NCBI RefSeq assembly: GCF_014138435.1 | Contig: NZ_JACJIM010000006.1 | Coordinates: 431,462 to 495,461 of the forward strand | Direction: 5' to 3' | DNA: 64,000 bases | From: Methylobacterium fujisawaense | GTDB taxonomy: Bacteria > Pseudomonadota > Alphaproteobacteria > Rhizobiales > Beijerinckiaceae | Shown: positions 19,288 to 27,931 of the stretch, in pieces | Numbering within the stretch: the stretch's first letter is position 1 | Layout: the number at the start of each line of letters is the position of its first letter | Program-made: the position numbers and the translations under genes | Notes under the pieces: model-generated | What the model saw: only the letters and a program-made list of their open reading frames with translations | Database searches by the model: none | Told to the model about the DNA's origin: nothing

Positions 19288-19512
19288 TCAGAGGCCCGCG
19301 GTCGTCGCGAATGCCCAGGCGGGAACCGGGTCGGGGAGCCCGGGCAGGCCGGAGCGCCCCGCGAGGAGGGCGCCCACCAGGGTGGCGAGCCCGTATGCCA
19401 GCACGCCCAGAACCAGCGTGAGGACGTCGGCATGACGGCGCAGGGCGTGGATGCCCGCGCAGCCGACCGTGAAGGACGCGGCGGCCGCGAGCGCGACGGG
19501 GTCGAGGGGCAT
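19288..19512 (-). CDS. small membrane protein, uncharacterised
   Basis: A 74-residue protein with two hydrophobic stretches (about 5-24 and 28-50, VLTLVLGVLAYGLATLVGALLAG). No family recognised. It lies 84 bp downstream of the second SPW gene on the same strand and is likely co-transcribed with it from the box at 20085. Confidence 0.5.
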   Translation of the reverse strand: MPLDPVALAAAASFTVGCAGIHALRRHADVLTLVLGVLAYGLATLVGALLAGRSGLPGLPDPVPAWAFATTAGL

Positions 19513-19596
19513 GGCAGCCTCCTGGAAACGATGCCGTGAGGGACGCGGCCGCGCGCGGCGCAGGGCTGTCGCGGCCGTTCCGGCGCCCGGCCCGCC

Positions 19597-19965
19597 TCAG
19601 ACCGAGCGCGCCTGGGGCGACACGTAGAGCCGCCGGAGTTCGAACGCGGCCAGGGCGGCCACCGCGAGCCCGACCCCGACATGCACCCCCATGGCGCCCC
19701 TGGTCTCCGCGAAGCCCAGTGCCCACGGCGCCATGGCCGCCCATAGGCCGAGGGCGAGGTTGAGGTACTCTTCCCAATCGTAGGTCCGGCCGAGGGCCAG
19801 CAACGCGACGACGGTGATGGCGCCGCCGCTGAGAAAGGCGTTGCGTGCGGCGGCGGAATCGTAGCTCAACTCCAGATACCAGGGTGCGAGGACGAGCGTG
19901 ATCCCGAGGAGGATGTTGAGCGCGTTCGGGATCATGTCCTCGGTTCGGTTCTCGATGGTTCTCAT
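19597..19965 (-). CDS. SPW-repeat membrane protein, second copy
   Basis: A 122-residue inner-membrane protein with four helices and two SPW-type motifs: NILLGITLVLAPWYLELSYD and ALGLWAAMAPWALGFAE. It is paralogous to 13375-13860, sharing the opening MR-IxN-xEDMxxxxxN and the overall layout, but lacks the repeat-derived tail. The start at 19965 is chosen by that alignment. A FixK-type box lies 119 bp upstream. Function unknown. Confidence 0.8.
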   Translation of the reverse strand: MRTIENRTEDMIPNALNILLGITLVLAPWYLELSYDSAAARNAFLSGGAITVVALLALGRTYDWEEYLNLALGLWAAMAPWALGFAETRGAMGVHVGVGLAVAALAAFELRRLYVSPQARSV

Positions 19966-20084
19966 CGGCTTCCCCCTGACGAAGGGGCCCCGGCGGCCGG
20001 ACCGAGCGGGCGTCCGGAGCGCGAGCGGCAGACGGCCTACCGCCTTCCCGATTTTCAGGGTCTCCGTATTGATGCGGCGATACA

Positions 20085-20098
20085 TTGATCCAGCTCAA
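20085..20098. promoter_or_regulatory. FNR/FixK-type box (TTGATCCAGCTCAA)
   Basis: Lies 119 bp upstream of the second SPW gene, further than usual, and just after a short AT-rich stretch. No rightward gene follows within 300 bp. Confidence 0.7.
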
Positions 20099-20337
20099 GA
20101 TCTTTGTGCAGGTTTCGCCGCAATGTTCATGAATAAGCTTGGCAAATCGTCGGGCCGTGGAGACAAGAGCGACGTGGGCCGGTCCTTTTGCTTGGCCGTA
20201 CGCTGTGACGGAGCGTTCAGAGCCCTTCGGATCGTCCGCCGCCGCATGCGGACGCCACGGTCGCCTCGGCCAGGGTGGCTCGGCCTCGAGCACGCCGGCG
20301 CGCGCCGGTTTGCCGGTCTGGTTTCCGCCGGGTGTGG

Positions 20338-20763
20338 TCAGGCCGGCTGGGGGAGGGGCGCGGGGCGTGGCGCCGGGGCGGCGTCTCGGGCGGTGTCTCG
20401 GGCGGCGTCCGGGGCGAGGAGCCCGAGGAGCGCGTCGAAGGCGAGGGGCTTGTCGACCAGCGGGATCCCGGCGGCGCGGGCCCGGGCGCGGATGGCGGGG
20501 TTGGGGTGTCCGGTGATCAGGACCACGGGCACGCGGGCATCGAGGTCGTGGAGCCTGGCGCAGACTTCCAGGCCGTCGAGCCCCGGCAGGACGTGGTCGA
20601 GGAGGACGAAGGCCGGGCTCGGCCCCGGGAAGGCGGCCAGCAGTTCCGGTCCGTCCGCGAAGGTCTCGACCCGGAGGCCCTCGCTTTCCAGGAGGAAGCG
20701 GGTGGAGTGGAGGACGGCCGCGTCGTCGTCCACCACGTAGATGAGGTCGGGCAGGGCAGGCAT
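20338..20763 (-). CDS. single-domain response regulator (receiver only), copy A
   Basis: A 141-residue FixJ-like receiver domain without an output domain. The acidic pocket VVDDDA, phosphoacceptor D56 (FVLLDHVLPG), threonine in LITGHPN and lysine in VDKPLAF are all present, so it should be phosphorylatable. The C-terminal tail (RDTARDAAPAPRPAPLPQPA) is low-complexity and repeat-encoded. Its gene lies directly downstream of fixLJ on the same strand behind its own FixK-type box. It could act as a phosphate sink or feedback partner for FixL, analogous to FixT-like inhibition; this is inference. Confidence 0.85.
   Translation of the reverse strand: MPALPDLIYVVDDDAAVLHSTRFLLESEGLRVETFADGPELLAAFPGPSPAFVLLDHVLPGLDGLEVCARLHDLDARVPVVLITGHPNPAIRARARAAGIPLVDKPLAFDALLGLLAPDAARDTARDAAPAPRPAPLPQPA
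20376..20411. repeat. 12-bp in-frame tandem repeat (3 units) in receiver gene, copy A
   Basis: Units gggcggcgtctc, gggcggtgtctc and gggcggcgtccg encode the RDTARDAA tail. Copy B has seven units. Confidence 0.85.
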
Positions 20764-20868
20764 GAGGTGTATCGGCGGCTGGATCGGCGGCTGGATCGGC
20801 AGGTTCGTCGGCGGGGTGCCGGTCCGGGTTCGGGACCGCCAGGATGGGGCGCGATCCGGATCCCGGCC

Positions 20869-20882
20869 TTGACCTGCCTCAA
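20869..20882. promoter_or_regulatory. FNR/FixK-type box (TTGACCTGCCTCAA)
   Basis: Lies 105 bp upstream of the receiver-only gene and 7 bp beyond the fixJ stop; duplicated exactly at 29491. Confidence 0.7.
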
Positions 20883-20889
20883 GGCCGGC

Positions 20890-21498
20890 TCAGGCCAGGC
20901 CCGCCAACACCGCCCAGCGCACCAGCTCCTGCAGGGTGCCGGCCTGCGTCTTGGCCATAAGCTTCGCCCGGTAGATCTCGACGGTGCGCGGACTGATGTC
21001 GAGCGTGCGGCCGATCTCCTTGCTGGTGCCGCCGGCGACCAGCTGGTCGAGGACCTGCCGCTCGCGCTCGCTCAGGGTGCCGACCCGCCGGACGAACTCC
21101 CGCAGCGTCGGATCCACCGCCTCGGCCGCGCCGTTGCGTTCCAGGGCGGAGCGCAGCGCCTGCAGGAGGGGCTCGTCGTCGAACGGCTTCTCGATGAAGT
21201 CGCAGGCGCCGAGCTTCATCGCCTCCACCGCGAGCGGGACGTCACCGTGCCCGGTCATCATGATAACCGGAAGCTTGTGGCCGGATGCCCGCAGGCGGCG
21301 GAGCAACTCCAGGCCGTTGAGACCGGGCATGCGGATATCGGTCAGGACGCAGCCCGCTGCCGGCTCGACGAGCCGTTGGAGAAAGTCGGTCGCAGTCTCG
21401 TAGAGCCGCACCTCGAAGCCTTCGGTGCCGAGCAGGAAGCCGACCGAGTCCCGCATGGCCGGGTCGTCGTCGACCACGTGCACAAGGCTAGCTGGCAT
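20890..21498 (-). CDS. fixJ: FixJ two-component response regulator
   Basis: A 202-residue regulator: a receiver domain (1-120) with VVDDDPAMRDS, phosphoacceptor D54 in VLTDIRMPGL, MMTGHGDVPLAVEAMK and IEKPFDDE, then a LuxR/GerE helix-turn-helix (about 140-200, LSERERQVLDQLVAGGTSKEIGRTLDISPRTVEIYRAKLM). Length and D54 match Sinorhizobium FixJ. Phosphorylated by FixL under low oxygen, it activates fixK-type promoters. The start at 21498 has a ggagacc site; it overlaps the fixL stop by 11 bp. An upstream ATG at 21513 is possible. Confidence 0.93.
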   Translation of the reverse strand: MPASLVHVVDDDPAMRDSVGFLLGTEGFEVRLYETATDFLQRLVEPAAGCVLTDIRMPGLNGLELLRRLRASGHKLPVIMMTGHGDVPLAVEAMKLGACDFIEKPFDDEPLLQALRSALERNGAAEAVDPTLREFVRRVGTLSERERQVLDQLVAGGTSKEIGRTLDISPRTVEIYRAKLMAKTQAGTLQELVRWAVLAGLA

Positions 21499-23038
21499 GA
21501 CCGAGGTCTCCATCGTGCGCGGCCGGCAGCGTCAGCCGGAAGGTTGCCCCGCCGGCCTCGTTGCGCTCGACCCATAGGCGGCCGCCATGAGCCTCGACGA
21601 TGGTGCGGCAGATCGAGAGCCCGACGCCCATCCCGCTCGCCTTGGTGGTGACGAAGGGTTGGAACAGCCGGTCCGCCACCGCGTCCGAGATGCCCGGCCC
21701 GGTGTCCACGACGGCAATCTCGACGTGGTCCGTTCCCGCGGGGCAGGCCTCGACGCGCAATTCGCGCCGGTGCCCCTGCTGCATGGCCTCGCGGGCGTTG
21801 CGCATCAGGTTGATCAGGACCTGCTGAACCTGAACGCGGTCGGCCAGGACGGACGTGACCCTCGGATCCACGTGCACGCGCGCGACAACGCCTTGCTCCC
21901 GGGCCCCGACCAGGGCCAGCGTGCTGGCCTCCTCGATCAGGCTCGCGACGGGCTCGACCCGCTTCTCGGTCTCGCCGCGGGTGACGAACTCGCGCAGGCG
22001 CCGGATGATCTGTCCCGCCCGCAAGGCCTGCTCCGCGGCCTTGTCGAGCACCTCCACCGTCTTGGCGACGTTCTCGGGACTGGGATGCGCCAGAAGGCGC
22101 TTGCAGCCCTTGGTATAGTTGCTGATGGCCCCGAGCGGCTGGTTCAACTCGTGGGCCAGCGTCGAAGCCATCTCGCCCATCTCGCTGAGGCGGGACATGT
22201 GGACCAGCTCCGCCTGGAGTTCCTCGAGACGGGCCTGCGTGCGGCGTTGCTCGGTCAGGTCGTTGATGAAGCCGGTGAAGAAGACCTGCTCGCCCGCGCG
22301 CATCTCGCCGATGGCCAGCTCCATCGGGAAGGTGGAGCCGTCCCGCCTCAGGCCGGTCACGACCCTGTTGGTGCCGATGATGCGGCGCTCGCCGGTCCGC
22401 CGGTAGCGGTCGAGGTAGGCGTCGTGCTCGCTCCGCATCGGCTCCGGCATCAGGATGCGGACGTTCCGACCGACCGCCTCGTCGGCCGCGTAGCCGAAGA
22501 GACGCTCGGCCGCCGCGCTGAACCAATGGATCCGGCCGGCCTCGTCGATGACGACCATGGCCTCCGGCACGGTGTCGAGGATCGAGCGCAGGTGAGCCTC
22601 GCGGGCCCGCAGGTCGACCTCGGCCCGTTTCTGCTCGTCGATATTGAGCACGACCCCGCGGAGCCGGAAGGGGCTGCGTTCCGGGTCGAGTTGCACCCGG
22701 CCGCGCGAGCGCAGCCAGCAGACATGCCCGTCGGGGCGCAGGACGCGGTAATCGACCTCGTAGCTGCCCCCCTCCCGCACGGCTCTCTCGATGGCCTCCG
22801 CGCGGGCTGGACGGTCCTCCGGATGCACGAGGGCCTGTGAGGCGGCGAAGGTGGTCAATCGTTCGGCCGGGACGCCGAACAGGCGGGCACAGGTCGGCGA
22901 CACCGTGGCGCGACCGGTCACGATGTCCAGCGACCAGATGCAGATGCCCACCTCGTCGAGCGTCAACCGCAGGTCGTCGCCGGTCTGAGCGGTGGCATCG
23001 TCGCGAGGGTGGCCGGGCGCGTCGACGGGGTTCGTCAT
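21488..23038 (-). CDS. fixL: FixL oxygen-sensing histidine kinase
   Basis: A 516-residue kinase with two PAS domains and no membrane segment, so cytosolic. The second PAS (about 150-265) is the heme-binding one: SEHDAYLDRYRRTGE places the axial histidine at H205, followed by RRIIGTNRVVTGLRRDGSTFP with the distal arginine region, as in Bradyrhizobium FixL. The kinase core has the H-box STLAHELNQPLGAISNY (H296) and N/G boxes (INLMRNAREA, VDTGPGI, GMGVGLSIC). Oxygen release from the heme triggers phosphotransfer to FixJ. GTG at 23047 is an alternative start. Confidence 0.93.
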   Translation of the reverse strand: MTNPVDAPGHPRDDATAQTGDDLRLTLDEVGICIWSLDIVTGRATVSPTCARLFGVPAERLTTFAASQALVHPEDRPARAEAIERAVREGGSYEVDYRVLRPDGHVCWLRSRGRVQLDPERSPFRLRGVVLNIDEQKRAEVDLRAREAHLRSILDTVPEAMVVIDEAGRIHWFSAAAERLFGYAADEAVGRNVRILMPEPMRSEHDAYLDRYRRTGERRIIGTNRVVTGLRRDGSTFPMELAIGEMRAGEQVFFTGFINDLTEQRRTQARLEELQAELVHMSRLSEMGEMASTLAHELNQPLGAISNYTKGCKRLLAHPSPENVAKTVEVLDKAAEQALRAGQIIRRLREFVTRGETEKRVEPVASLIEEASTLALVGAREQGVVARVHVDPRVTSVLADRVQVQQVLINLMRNAREAMQQGHRRELRVEACPAGTDHVEIAVVDTGPGISDAVADRLFQPFVTTKASGMGVGLSICRTIVEAHGGRLWVERNEAGGATFRLTLPAAHDGDLGHAS

Positions 23039-23047
23039 CGCTTGCAC

Positions 23048-23236
23048 CCGGAGAGGTCCTGCGGGCCGCGACGATGAAAACGCATCCGTCCCGAACTTCC
23101 AATCGGTTGCGCCATGACAACCAAAAATTACTGCATTTTGGAATCAGTGAACAGCCTTTCGGCAGTGTTGTTGGTCGAATATAGACGATCCCGTCGGGCG
23201 AATGTGCGAAATTGAACACTCCGCATCGTGGGCCGC
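23048..23236. other. fixLJ promoter region
   Basis: About 190 bp of relatively AT-rich non-coding sequence (notably 23110-23215) between divergent fixL and the universal stress gene. No TTGA-N6-TCAA box faces fixL; the one at 23237 serves the rightward gene. Confidence 0.4.
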
Positions 23237-23250
23237 TTGAGGTGGATCAA
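23237..23250. promoter_or_regulatory. FNR/FixK-type box (TTGAGGTGGATCAA)
   Basis: Located 56 bp upstream of the second universal stress protein gene. Confidence 0.75.
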
Positions 23251-23306
23251 GGCTGCCCAGCCGCGACGGGACGAACCATGGGGCCGGCACGAATCGGAGA
23301 CGCTCC

Positions 23307-24167
23307 ATGTCCAGCCCCTCCCGCTCCCCACTCGCGGGCATTCGCGACGTCCTCGTCGGCACGACCGTGGAGGGCGAGTTCGATCCCCCCATCGCGGCGA
23401 TCGGCTACGGGCTGACGCTGGCCAAGGCGGCCAATGCGCACCTCACCGTGCAGTCGGCCTCCTGGCGCCTCACGGGCGACGACGCGTGGCTCGGCGAGTT
23501 CGACTACGTGGGCGAGGCCCTCGTGGACCGCCGTCTCGACGCGCTGGCGCGCTCCATCGCGGAGCGTGCGGCCGGCGATGCGGCCCAGGTCGGCGTTGTC
23601 TGCACGACGGAGGCGCCGGGGCTGACCTACCCGGACGTCGTGACCCGGCTGGCCACGCAGGCGCGCCTGCACGACCTCACGGTCCTGGACGCGGGACCGC
23701 GACGGTTCGACCTCGATCGCGAGACCATCGAGCGGGCGCTCTTCGAGAGCGGGCGGCCGGTCATCGCGGTGCCGCCGGGCCGCGACGCCTTCGCCGCACG
23801 GCGGATCATCGTCGCCTGGGACGGCAGCGCGCAGGCGGCGCGGGCCGCCAACGATGCCCTGCCGTTCCTGCGCGCCGCCGAAGCGATCGAGGTCGTCTCG
23901 GTCTGCGACGACGCGGAGATCCACGAGGCCGTCCCCGGGGCCGAGTTCGCGCCCCACCTCGCGCGGCACGGCGTGAACGTCGTCGTCAACGACCTGCCGA
24001 AGGGGGACGGCATCGCCGAGACCCTGCGCAGCCAGGCCGGCCTGTTCCGCGCCGACCTGGTCGTGATGGGAGCCTACCGGCATTCTCCCAAGCGGGAGTT
24101 CTTCCTGGGCGGCGTCACCCGCTCGCTCCTGCGGAACTGTCCCGTGCCGCTGTTCCTGTCCCATTGA
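23307..24167 (+). CDS. universal stress protein (tandem UspA domains), paralogue
   Basis: A 286-residue protein, same length and layout as 17567-18427. The C-terminal Usp domain has RIIVAWDGSAQAARAANDALPFLRAAEAIEVV and GAYRHSPKREFFLGGVTRSLL. The N-terminal domain begins SPLAGIRDVLVGTTVEGEF. It is cytosolic and a probable nucleotide binder. It is followed 16 bp later by a small proline-rich gene and preceded by a FixK-type box. Confidence 0.88.
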   Translation: MSSPSRSPLAGIRDVLVGTTVEGEFDPPIAAIGYGLTLAKAANAHLTVQSASWRLTGDDAWLGEFDYVGEALVDRRLDALARSIAERAAGDAAQVGVVCTTEAPGLTYPDVVTRLATQARLHDLTVLDAGPRRFDLDRETIERALFESGRPVIAVPPGRDAFAARRIIVAWDGSAQAARAANDALPFLRAAEAIEVVSVCDDAEIHEAVPGAEFAPHLARHGVNVVVNDLPKGDGIAETLRSQAGLFRADLVVMGAYRHSPKREFFLGGVTRSLLRNCPVPLFLSH

Positions 24168-24183
24168 ACCTAGGGGGTCGGCG

Positions 24184-24420
24184 ATGCGCAAGCGACCAAC
24201 AGCCCGGAGCGGCACGACCACCGGGCCGACGCGCAAGCGTGAGCCGCCGCCCCGTGGCGCCCCGGCGCGCCCCGAAGCCGCGGAGGCGGTGCCGCCGGTG
24301 CGCCCCGAACCCGTCGAGGCGGTGCCGCCGGTGCGGGCGCCGAACGCGCCCGATTGGGCCAACCCGTTGACCGAGGAGGAGCGCCGCGCCCTCGAGGCCG
24401 GCTGGGGCTTCGTCGAATGA
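24184..24420 (+). CDS. small proline-rich hypothetical protein
   Basis: A 78-residue, highly basic then Pro/Val/Glu-rich protein with a near-duplicate EAVPPVRPEPVEAVPPVRAP, ending WANPLTEEERRALEAGWGFVE. The acidic C-terminal tail looks conserved-like, the rest is low complexity. It lies in the same orientation 16 bp after the universal stress gene, after gggggtcgg. No known domain. Confidence 0.5.
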   Translation: MRKRPTARSGTTTGPTRKREPPPRGAPARPEAAEAVPPVRPEPVEAVPPVRAPNAPDWANPLTEEERRALEAGWGFVE

Positions 24421-24463
24421 CGGCTCCGCGGGCGCCGTCGGCTCCCCGGCCCGTGCGGCGGTG

Positions 24464-24868
24464 TCAGAGCCGGGCCCGCGCGAGTTCCTCGATGGCCTGG
24501 ATCAGGCGGCGCAGGTCGGCCGGGTCCGGCTGCGCCGGGGCACGCGCGGTCAGGGCTGCGATCAGCCTGTCGACGTAAACGGAGGCGCCGGAATAGGCGA
24601 GGCTCCAGTCGGCGAAGCGCCGCCGGTCGATGTCGTCGTACAGCAGCACCGCCACCTCCGTATGGCGCGGGTCGCGACGGATGCTGTCCATCAGGGCATC
24701 GACCGCGGGACGCGGCCCCTCCAGGATCTGTGCGAACCGGGTGCGCGACGCCACGAGGGCTCCCGTGACCCGGAGCCGGGCGTTCCGGGACAGAGACGTC
24801 TCGACAATGTTCCGGACGTCGGCCTCGGAGGATGTCCGCCGGCTGACGTAGAGAAGCCGACTGTCCAT
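24464..24868 (-). CDS. BLUF-domain blue-light sensor protein
   Basis: A 134-residue protein formed by one BLUF (FAD-binding blue-light) domain. Key flavin residues are Y7 in LLYVSRR, N29 in SRNARLRVTGAL and Q47 in FAQILEGP, the Tyr/Gln/Asn set needed for the photocycle; DWSLAYSG provides the beta5 region. There is no output domain, so it acts by protein contact. It is transcribed alone on the minus strand without a FixK-type box, between genes of the hypoxia regulon. Confidence 0.88.
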   Translation of the reverse strand: MDSRLLYVSRRTSSEADVRNIVETSLSRNARLRVTGALVASRTRFAQILEGPRPAVDALMDSIRRDPRHTEVAVLLYDDIDRRRFADWSLAYSGASVYVDRLIAALTARAPAQPDPADLRRLIQAIEELARARL

Positions 24869-25043
24869 GGCTCTGCCTCCCTGCCGCCGCCCAGCGCGAC
24901 CCTGACGCGTCCGGGCCGGCGAGCCTGGCCTCGTCGCACGGATCGGACCGGAACGCGGGCACCGCGGGATGGTGCCGTTCGACGCCCGCGATCGGGAAGC
25001 GCTCGTCCAGCCTGCGAACGGGCGGCCCCGAGGAAGCGCGGGC

Positions 25044-25856
25044 TCAGTGGCTCATCAGGCAGCAGCGTGGGGAGCGCTCGAGGAGATCGCGCGTGACGCC
25101 GCCGAACATCCATTCCCGCAACCGGGAATGGCCGTAGGCGCCCGTGGCGATCAGATCCGCATCCTGCCGCAGGGCGAACCGCAGGATCTCCGAGCCGGCA
25201 TCCTCCTCCGTTTGCAGGTGATGGACGGCGACGTGCGCGCCGTGCCGCGCGAGGTGGCCGGCCACGTCGTCCGCACCGTCGGGCCGGGCATCGGCGCCGA
25301 CGGTCGCCACGTGGACCCGGTCCGCCGCCCGCAGGAATGGCAAAGCCGCCGACACGGCCCGCCGCGCTGCGGGACCGTCCCGCCACGCGATAACGATGCG
25401 CGACCCCGTCAGGCTCGCGAGCCCCGGCGGCACCACCAGGACCGGCCTGCCGGCCTCCATGAGGACGGGCCCGGGCGGCACGCCGAGCGGTCCCGGATCC
25501 GCGTCGCCCGGTCCCCGCCGGCTCAGGACCACGAGGTCCGCGGCGCGGGCCGTCTCGATGACGTGCGTGACGGCGTCCGCGAAGCCGGCGCGCCAGTCCG
25601 TGCCGATCCCCTCGGTCCCGGCACGCCGGAACAGGGCCTGCGCCTGTTCGAGGATGGTTTGGACCTGTGCCGTGTTGCGTTGCTCCTGCGCGACGGCATC
25701 GTAGACATCGCGGACCAGGAGGGGGGCCGGGACCGGATGGGCCGCCGCGCCCGTGAGCGTCGCCGCGAAGCGCCGGGCGAGGCCGGCGGCGAGGCGCATC
25801 CGGTCCAGCGCCGCTTCGCCGAGGTCGGCGGAAACGAGGATGTTGGCGTAGTCCAT
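25044..25856 (-). CDS. universal stress protein (tandem UspA domains), third copy
   Basis: A 270-residue protein with two Usp domains: N-terminal MDYANILVSADLGEAALDRMRLAAGLAR (about 1-145), and C-terminal SRIVIAWRDGPAARRAVSAALPFLRAA to GAYGHSRLREWMFGGVTRDLLERS (about 150-270). GAYGHS plus FGGVTRDLL matches the ATP-binding signature better than the other two copies. It is more divergent from those than they are from each other. A FixK-type box lies 64 bp upstream. Confidence 0.88.
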   Translation of the reverse strand: MDYANILVSADLGEAALDRMRLAAGLARRFAATLTGAAAHPVPAPLLVRDVYDAVAQEQRNTAQVQTILEQAQALFRRAGTEGIGTDWRAGFADAVTHVIETARAADLVVLSRRGPGDADPGPLGVPPGPVLMEAGRPVLVVPPGLASLTGSRIVIAWRDGPAARRAVSAALPFLRAADRVHVATVGADARPDGADDVAGHLARHGAHVAVHHLQTEEDAGSEILRFALRQDADLIATGAYGHSRLREWMFGGVTRDLLERSPRCCLMSH

Positions 25857-25920
25857 GGCTCAGCTCCGGCCCGCGTCGATGCCGACGCGGGGAGCCTCGC
25901 TGGAGCCGCGAGGGGCCACC

Positions 25921-25934
25921 TTGATCCAGCGCAA
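25921..25934. promoter_or_regulatory. FNR/FixK-type box (TTGATCCAGCGCAA)
   Basis: One half-site is GCAA. It lies 64 bp upstream of the third universal stress protein and 22 bp beyond the stop of the P1B ATPase gene. Confidence 0.65.
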
Positions 25935-25956
25935 GCCCGCCGGCTGCCGGCGGGCG

Positions 25957-27876
25957 TCAGGGATGGCCCACGGCCTCCGCCGTCGGCTCGCGCCCGTCCC
26001 GGGGGCCGCCGAGCACGCGCATGGCGTTGAGGATCACCGCGACGTCGATGGCCTCCTGAAGGAGCGCCCCCTGAAGCGGCGAGAGATGGCCCAGCGCCGC
26101 CGCGACCATGCCGGCGAGGGACAGGCCGAGGCCGATCCACACGCTCTGGAGGGCGATGGCGCGGGCGCGCTTCGCGATGTGGATCGCCTGCGGCAGCGGC
26201 GCCAGGCTGTCCACCAGCAGGACGACGTCGGCCGCCTCGGCCGCCGCCGCCGCGCCCCGGGCGCCGAGGGCCACGCCGAGATCGGCCGCCGCCAGCGCGG
26301 GCGCGTCGTTGACCCCGTCGCCCACCATCATCACGGGGCCGTTCCGACGCTCGGCGGCCACGGTGCCGGTCTTGGCCGCCGGATCGAGGTCGGCCACGAT
26401 GGCGTCCACGGGCAGGCCGGCGACGAGCGCCTCGGCGACGCCGCGCCGGTCGCCGGTCGCGAGCACCACGCGCGTGATCCCGCAGGCGCGAAGGTCCATG
26501 AGCGCCCGGCCGCCATCCGTCCGCAGCGGGTCCGCGAAGTCCAGGACCGCGGCCGGCGTGCCGTCGACGGCGACCAGGACCGTCGATGCCGCCGCCGCGG
26601 CCTGTCGGGGGCCGGCCGCCGGCGGGAAGACGATGCCGTGCCGGCGCATCAGGCGCGCGCCTCCGACGATGACGAGCCGCCCCTCCACCCGGCCGCTCGC
26701 CCCCTCGCCGGGGGATTCCGCGACCATCGAGGGCTGCGGAAGGATCAGGCCGCGCCCCCGGGCCTCCTCGACCAGGGTCCGCGCCACCGGGTGGCCCGAG
26801 GCCTGATCGACGGACGCCGCGAGGCGCAGGACCTCGGCCTCCCCGTGCGCGCCGAGGGTTCGCAGGGCGGCGAGTCGGGCGGAGCCGCGGGTCAGGGTGC
26901 CGGTCTTGTCGATCACCAGGACCCGCACCTGGGCGAGCATCTCCAGCGCGCCGCCGCCCTTGATCAGCACGCCGATGCCGGCTGCGCGCGACAGTCCCGA
27001 GACGAGGGCGACGGGCACCGCCAGGATCAGCGGGCAAGGCGTGGCGACGACCAGCACCGCCAGGGCCCGGATCGGGTCGCCCGTGGCGGCCCAGGCGCCG
27101 CCGGCCAAAGCCAGCGTGAGGGCGAGGAATCCGAGCCCGTAGCGGTCCGCCAACCGCGCCATCGGCGCCTTCTGGGCCCGGGCGGCCTCGACCAGGCGGA
27201 CGATCCCGGCATAGGTGCTCTCGGCCGCGGGTCGCTCCGCCAAGAGGGTGAACGGCGTGCCGGCATTCACCGTGCCGCTGAGCACGGGCTCGTTCGCCTT
27301 GAGGGTGACCGGTAGCGCCTCGCCGGTCAGGCTCGACCGGTCGAGCACCGCCCGGCCCGCCGCGACCCACCCGTCCACCGGCACGACGTCACCGACACGG
27401 ACCAGGATCCGGTCCCCCGGGACCAGCGCCGCGAGGGCGACCTCCTGCAACACACCGCCCTCCTCGCGCAGGGCGGTGCGCGGCTGGCGCGCGATCAGCG
27501 CCGTCATCGCCGCCCCGGCCCGGCCCGTGGCATAGGCCTCCAGCGACTGGCCGCCCGCGTACATCAGGGCGATGACGGCACCGGCCAGCGTCTGACCCAG
27601 GAGGAGGGCGCCGCCCATCGAGAGAAGGGCAACGAGGTCCAGCCCGACATCGCCGCGCGCCAAGCTCGTCACGACCTGCGTCAGGAGGACGGCCAGGACC
27701 GCCAGGGTTGCGAACGCCCAGGCCGCCGTCGCGAAGTCCGGACGCCCGAGCGCCTGCGCCAGGAGGCCCGCGCAGAGGCCCGCCAGCGGCAGGACCGCCA
27801 GCCACCTCCGCACCCGCGTCCCCCACTCGGCGGCCGACCATCCTGTTCCGGTTGAGCCTACCGCCGCCGTGGCCAT
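25957..27876 (-). CDS. heavy-metal-translocating P-type ATPase (P1B) with CPL motif
   Basis: A 639-residue inner-membrane pump. It lacks the usual N-terminal metal-binding domain: the first ~30 residues lead straight into the helices. The membrane motif is ATPCPLILAVPVAL (CPL 281-283) rather than CPC or CPH, which marks a P1B subgroup of uncertain metal specificity. Other motifs are LTGEALPV, IDKTGTLTRG (D323), the P1B-specific HP dipeptide in DQASGHPVA, and MVGDGVNDAPALAAADLG. A FixK-type box 55 bp upstream predicts low-oxygen induction. FixI in rhizobia is also a P1B pump for oxidase assembly, but the absence of CPC argues against that role. Confidence 0.88.
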   Translation of the reverse strand: MATAAVGSTGTGWSAAEWGTRVRRWLAVLPLAGLCAGLLAQALGRPDFATAAWAFATLAVLAVLLTQVVTSLARGDVGLDLVALLSMGGALLLGQTLAGAVIALMYAGGQSLEAYATGRAGAAMTALIARQPRTALREEGGVLQEVALAALVPGDRILVRVGDVVPVDGWVAAGRAVLDRSSLTGEALPVTLKANEPVLSGTVNAGTPFTLLAERPAAESTYAGIVRLVEAARAQKAPMARLADRYGLGFLALTLALAGGAWAATGDPIRALAVLVVATPCPLILAVPVALVSGLSRAAGIGVLIKGGGALEMLAQVRVLVIDKTGTLTRGSARLAALRTLGAHGEAEVLRLAASVDQASGHPVARTLVEEARGRGLILPQPSMVAESPGEGASGRVEGRLVIVGGARLMRRHGIVFPPAAGPRQAAAAASTVLVAVDGTPAAVLDFADPLRTDGGRALMDLRACGITRVVLATGDRRGVAEALVAGLPVDAIVADLDPAAKTGTVAAERRNGPVMMVGDGVNDAPALAAADLGVALGARGAAAAAEAADVVLLVDSLAPLPQAIHIAKRARAIALQSVWIGLGLSLAGMVAAALGHLSPLQGALLQEAIDVAVILNAMRVLGGPRDGREPTAEAVGHP

Positions 27877-27931
27877 GTCGAGGGTGCCTCCGTCCGCGCC
27901 GCCGAGCTAGGGCCCGCCTGGCTCGCGGGCC

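Larger units (their letters stand above)
20312..20936. repeat. large direct duplication, copy A (pair with 28898-29558)
   Basis: Nearly identical to 28898-29558. It contains a complete receiver-only regulator gene, its FixK-type box and the last ~47 bp of fixJ. Copy B differs mainly by four extra 12-bp units and one fewer ggctggatcggc unit in the leader. fixJ is intact only here, so copy A is the parent. Confidence 0.9.

Noticed and set aside
25957..27876. FixI/CopA-type copper pump for cbb3 oxidase assembly.
   Set aside because: The CPC motif and N-terminal metal-binding domain are missing and no fixNOPQ/GHS genes are nearby.
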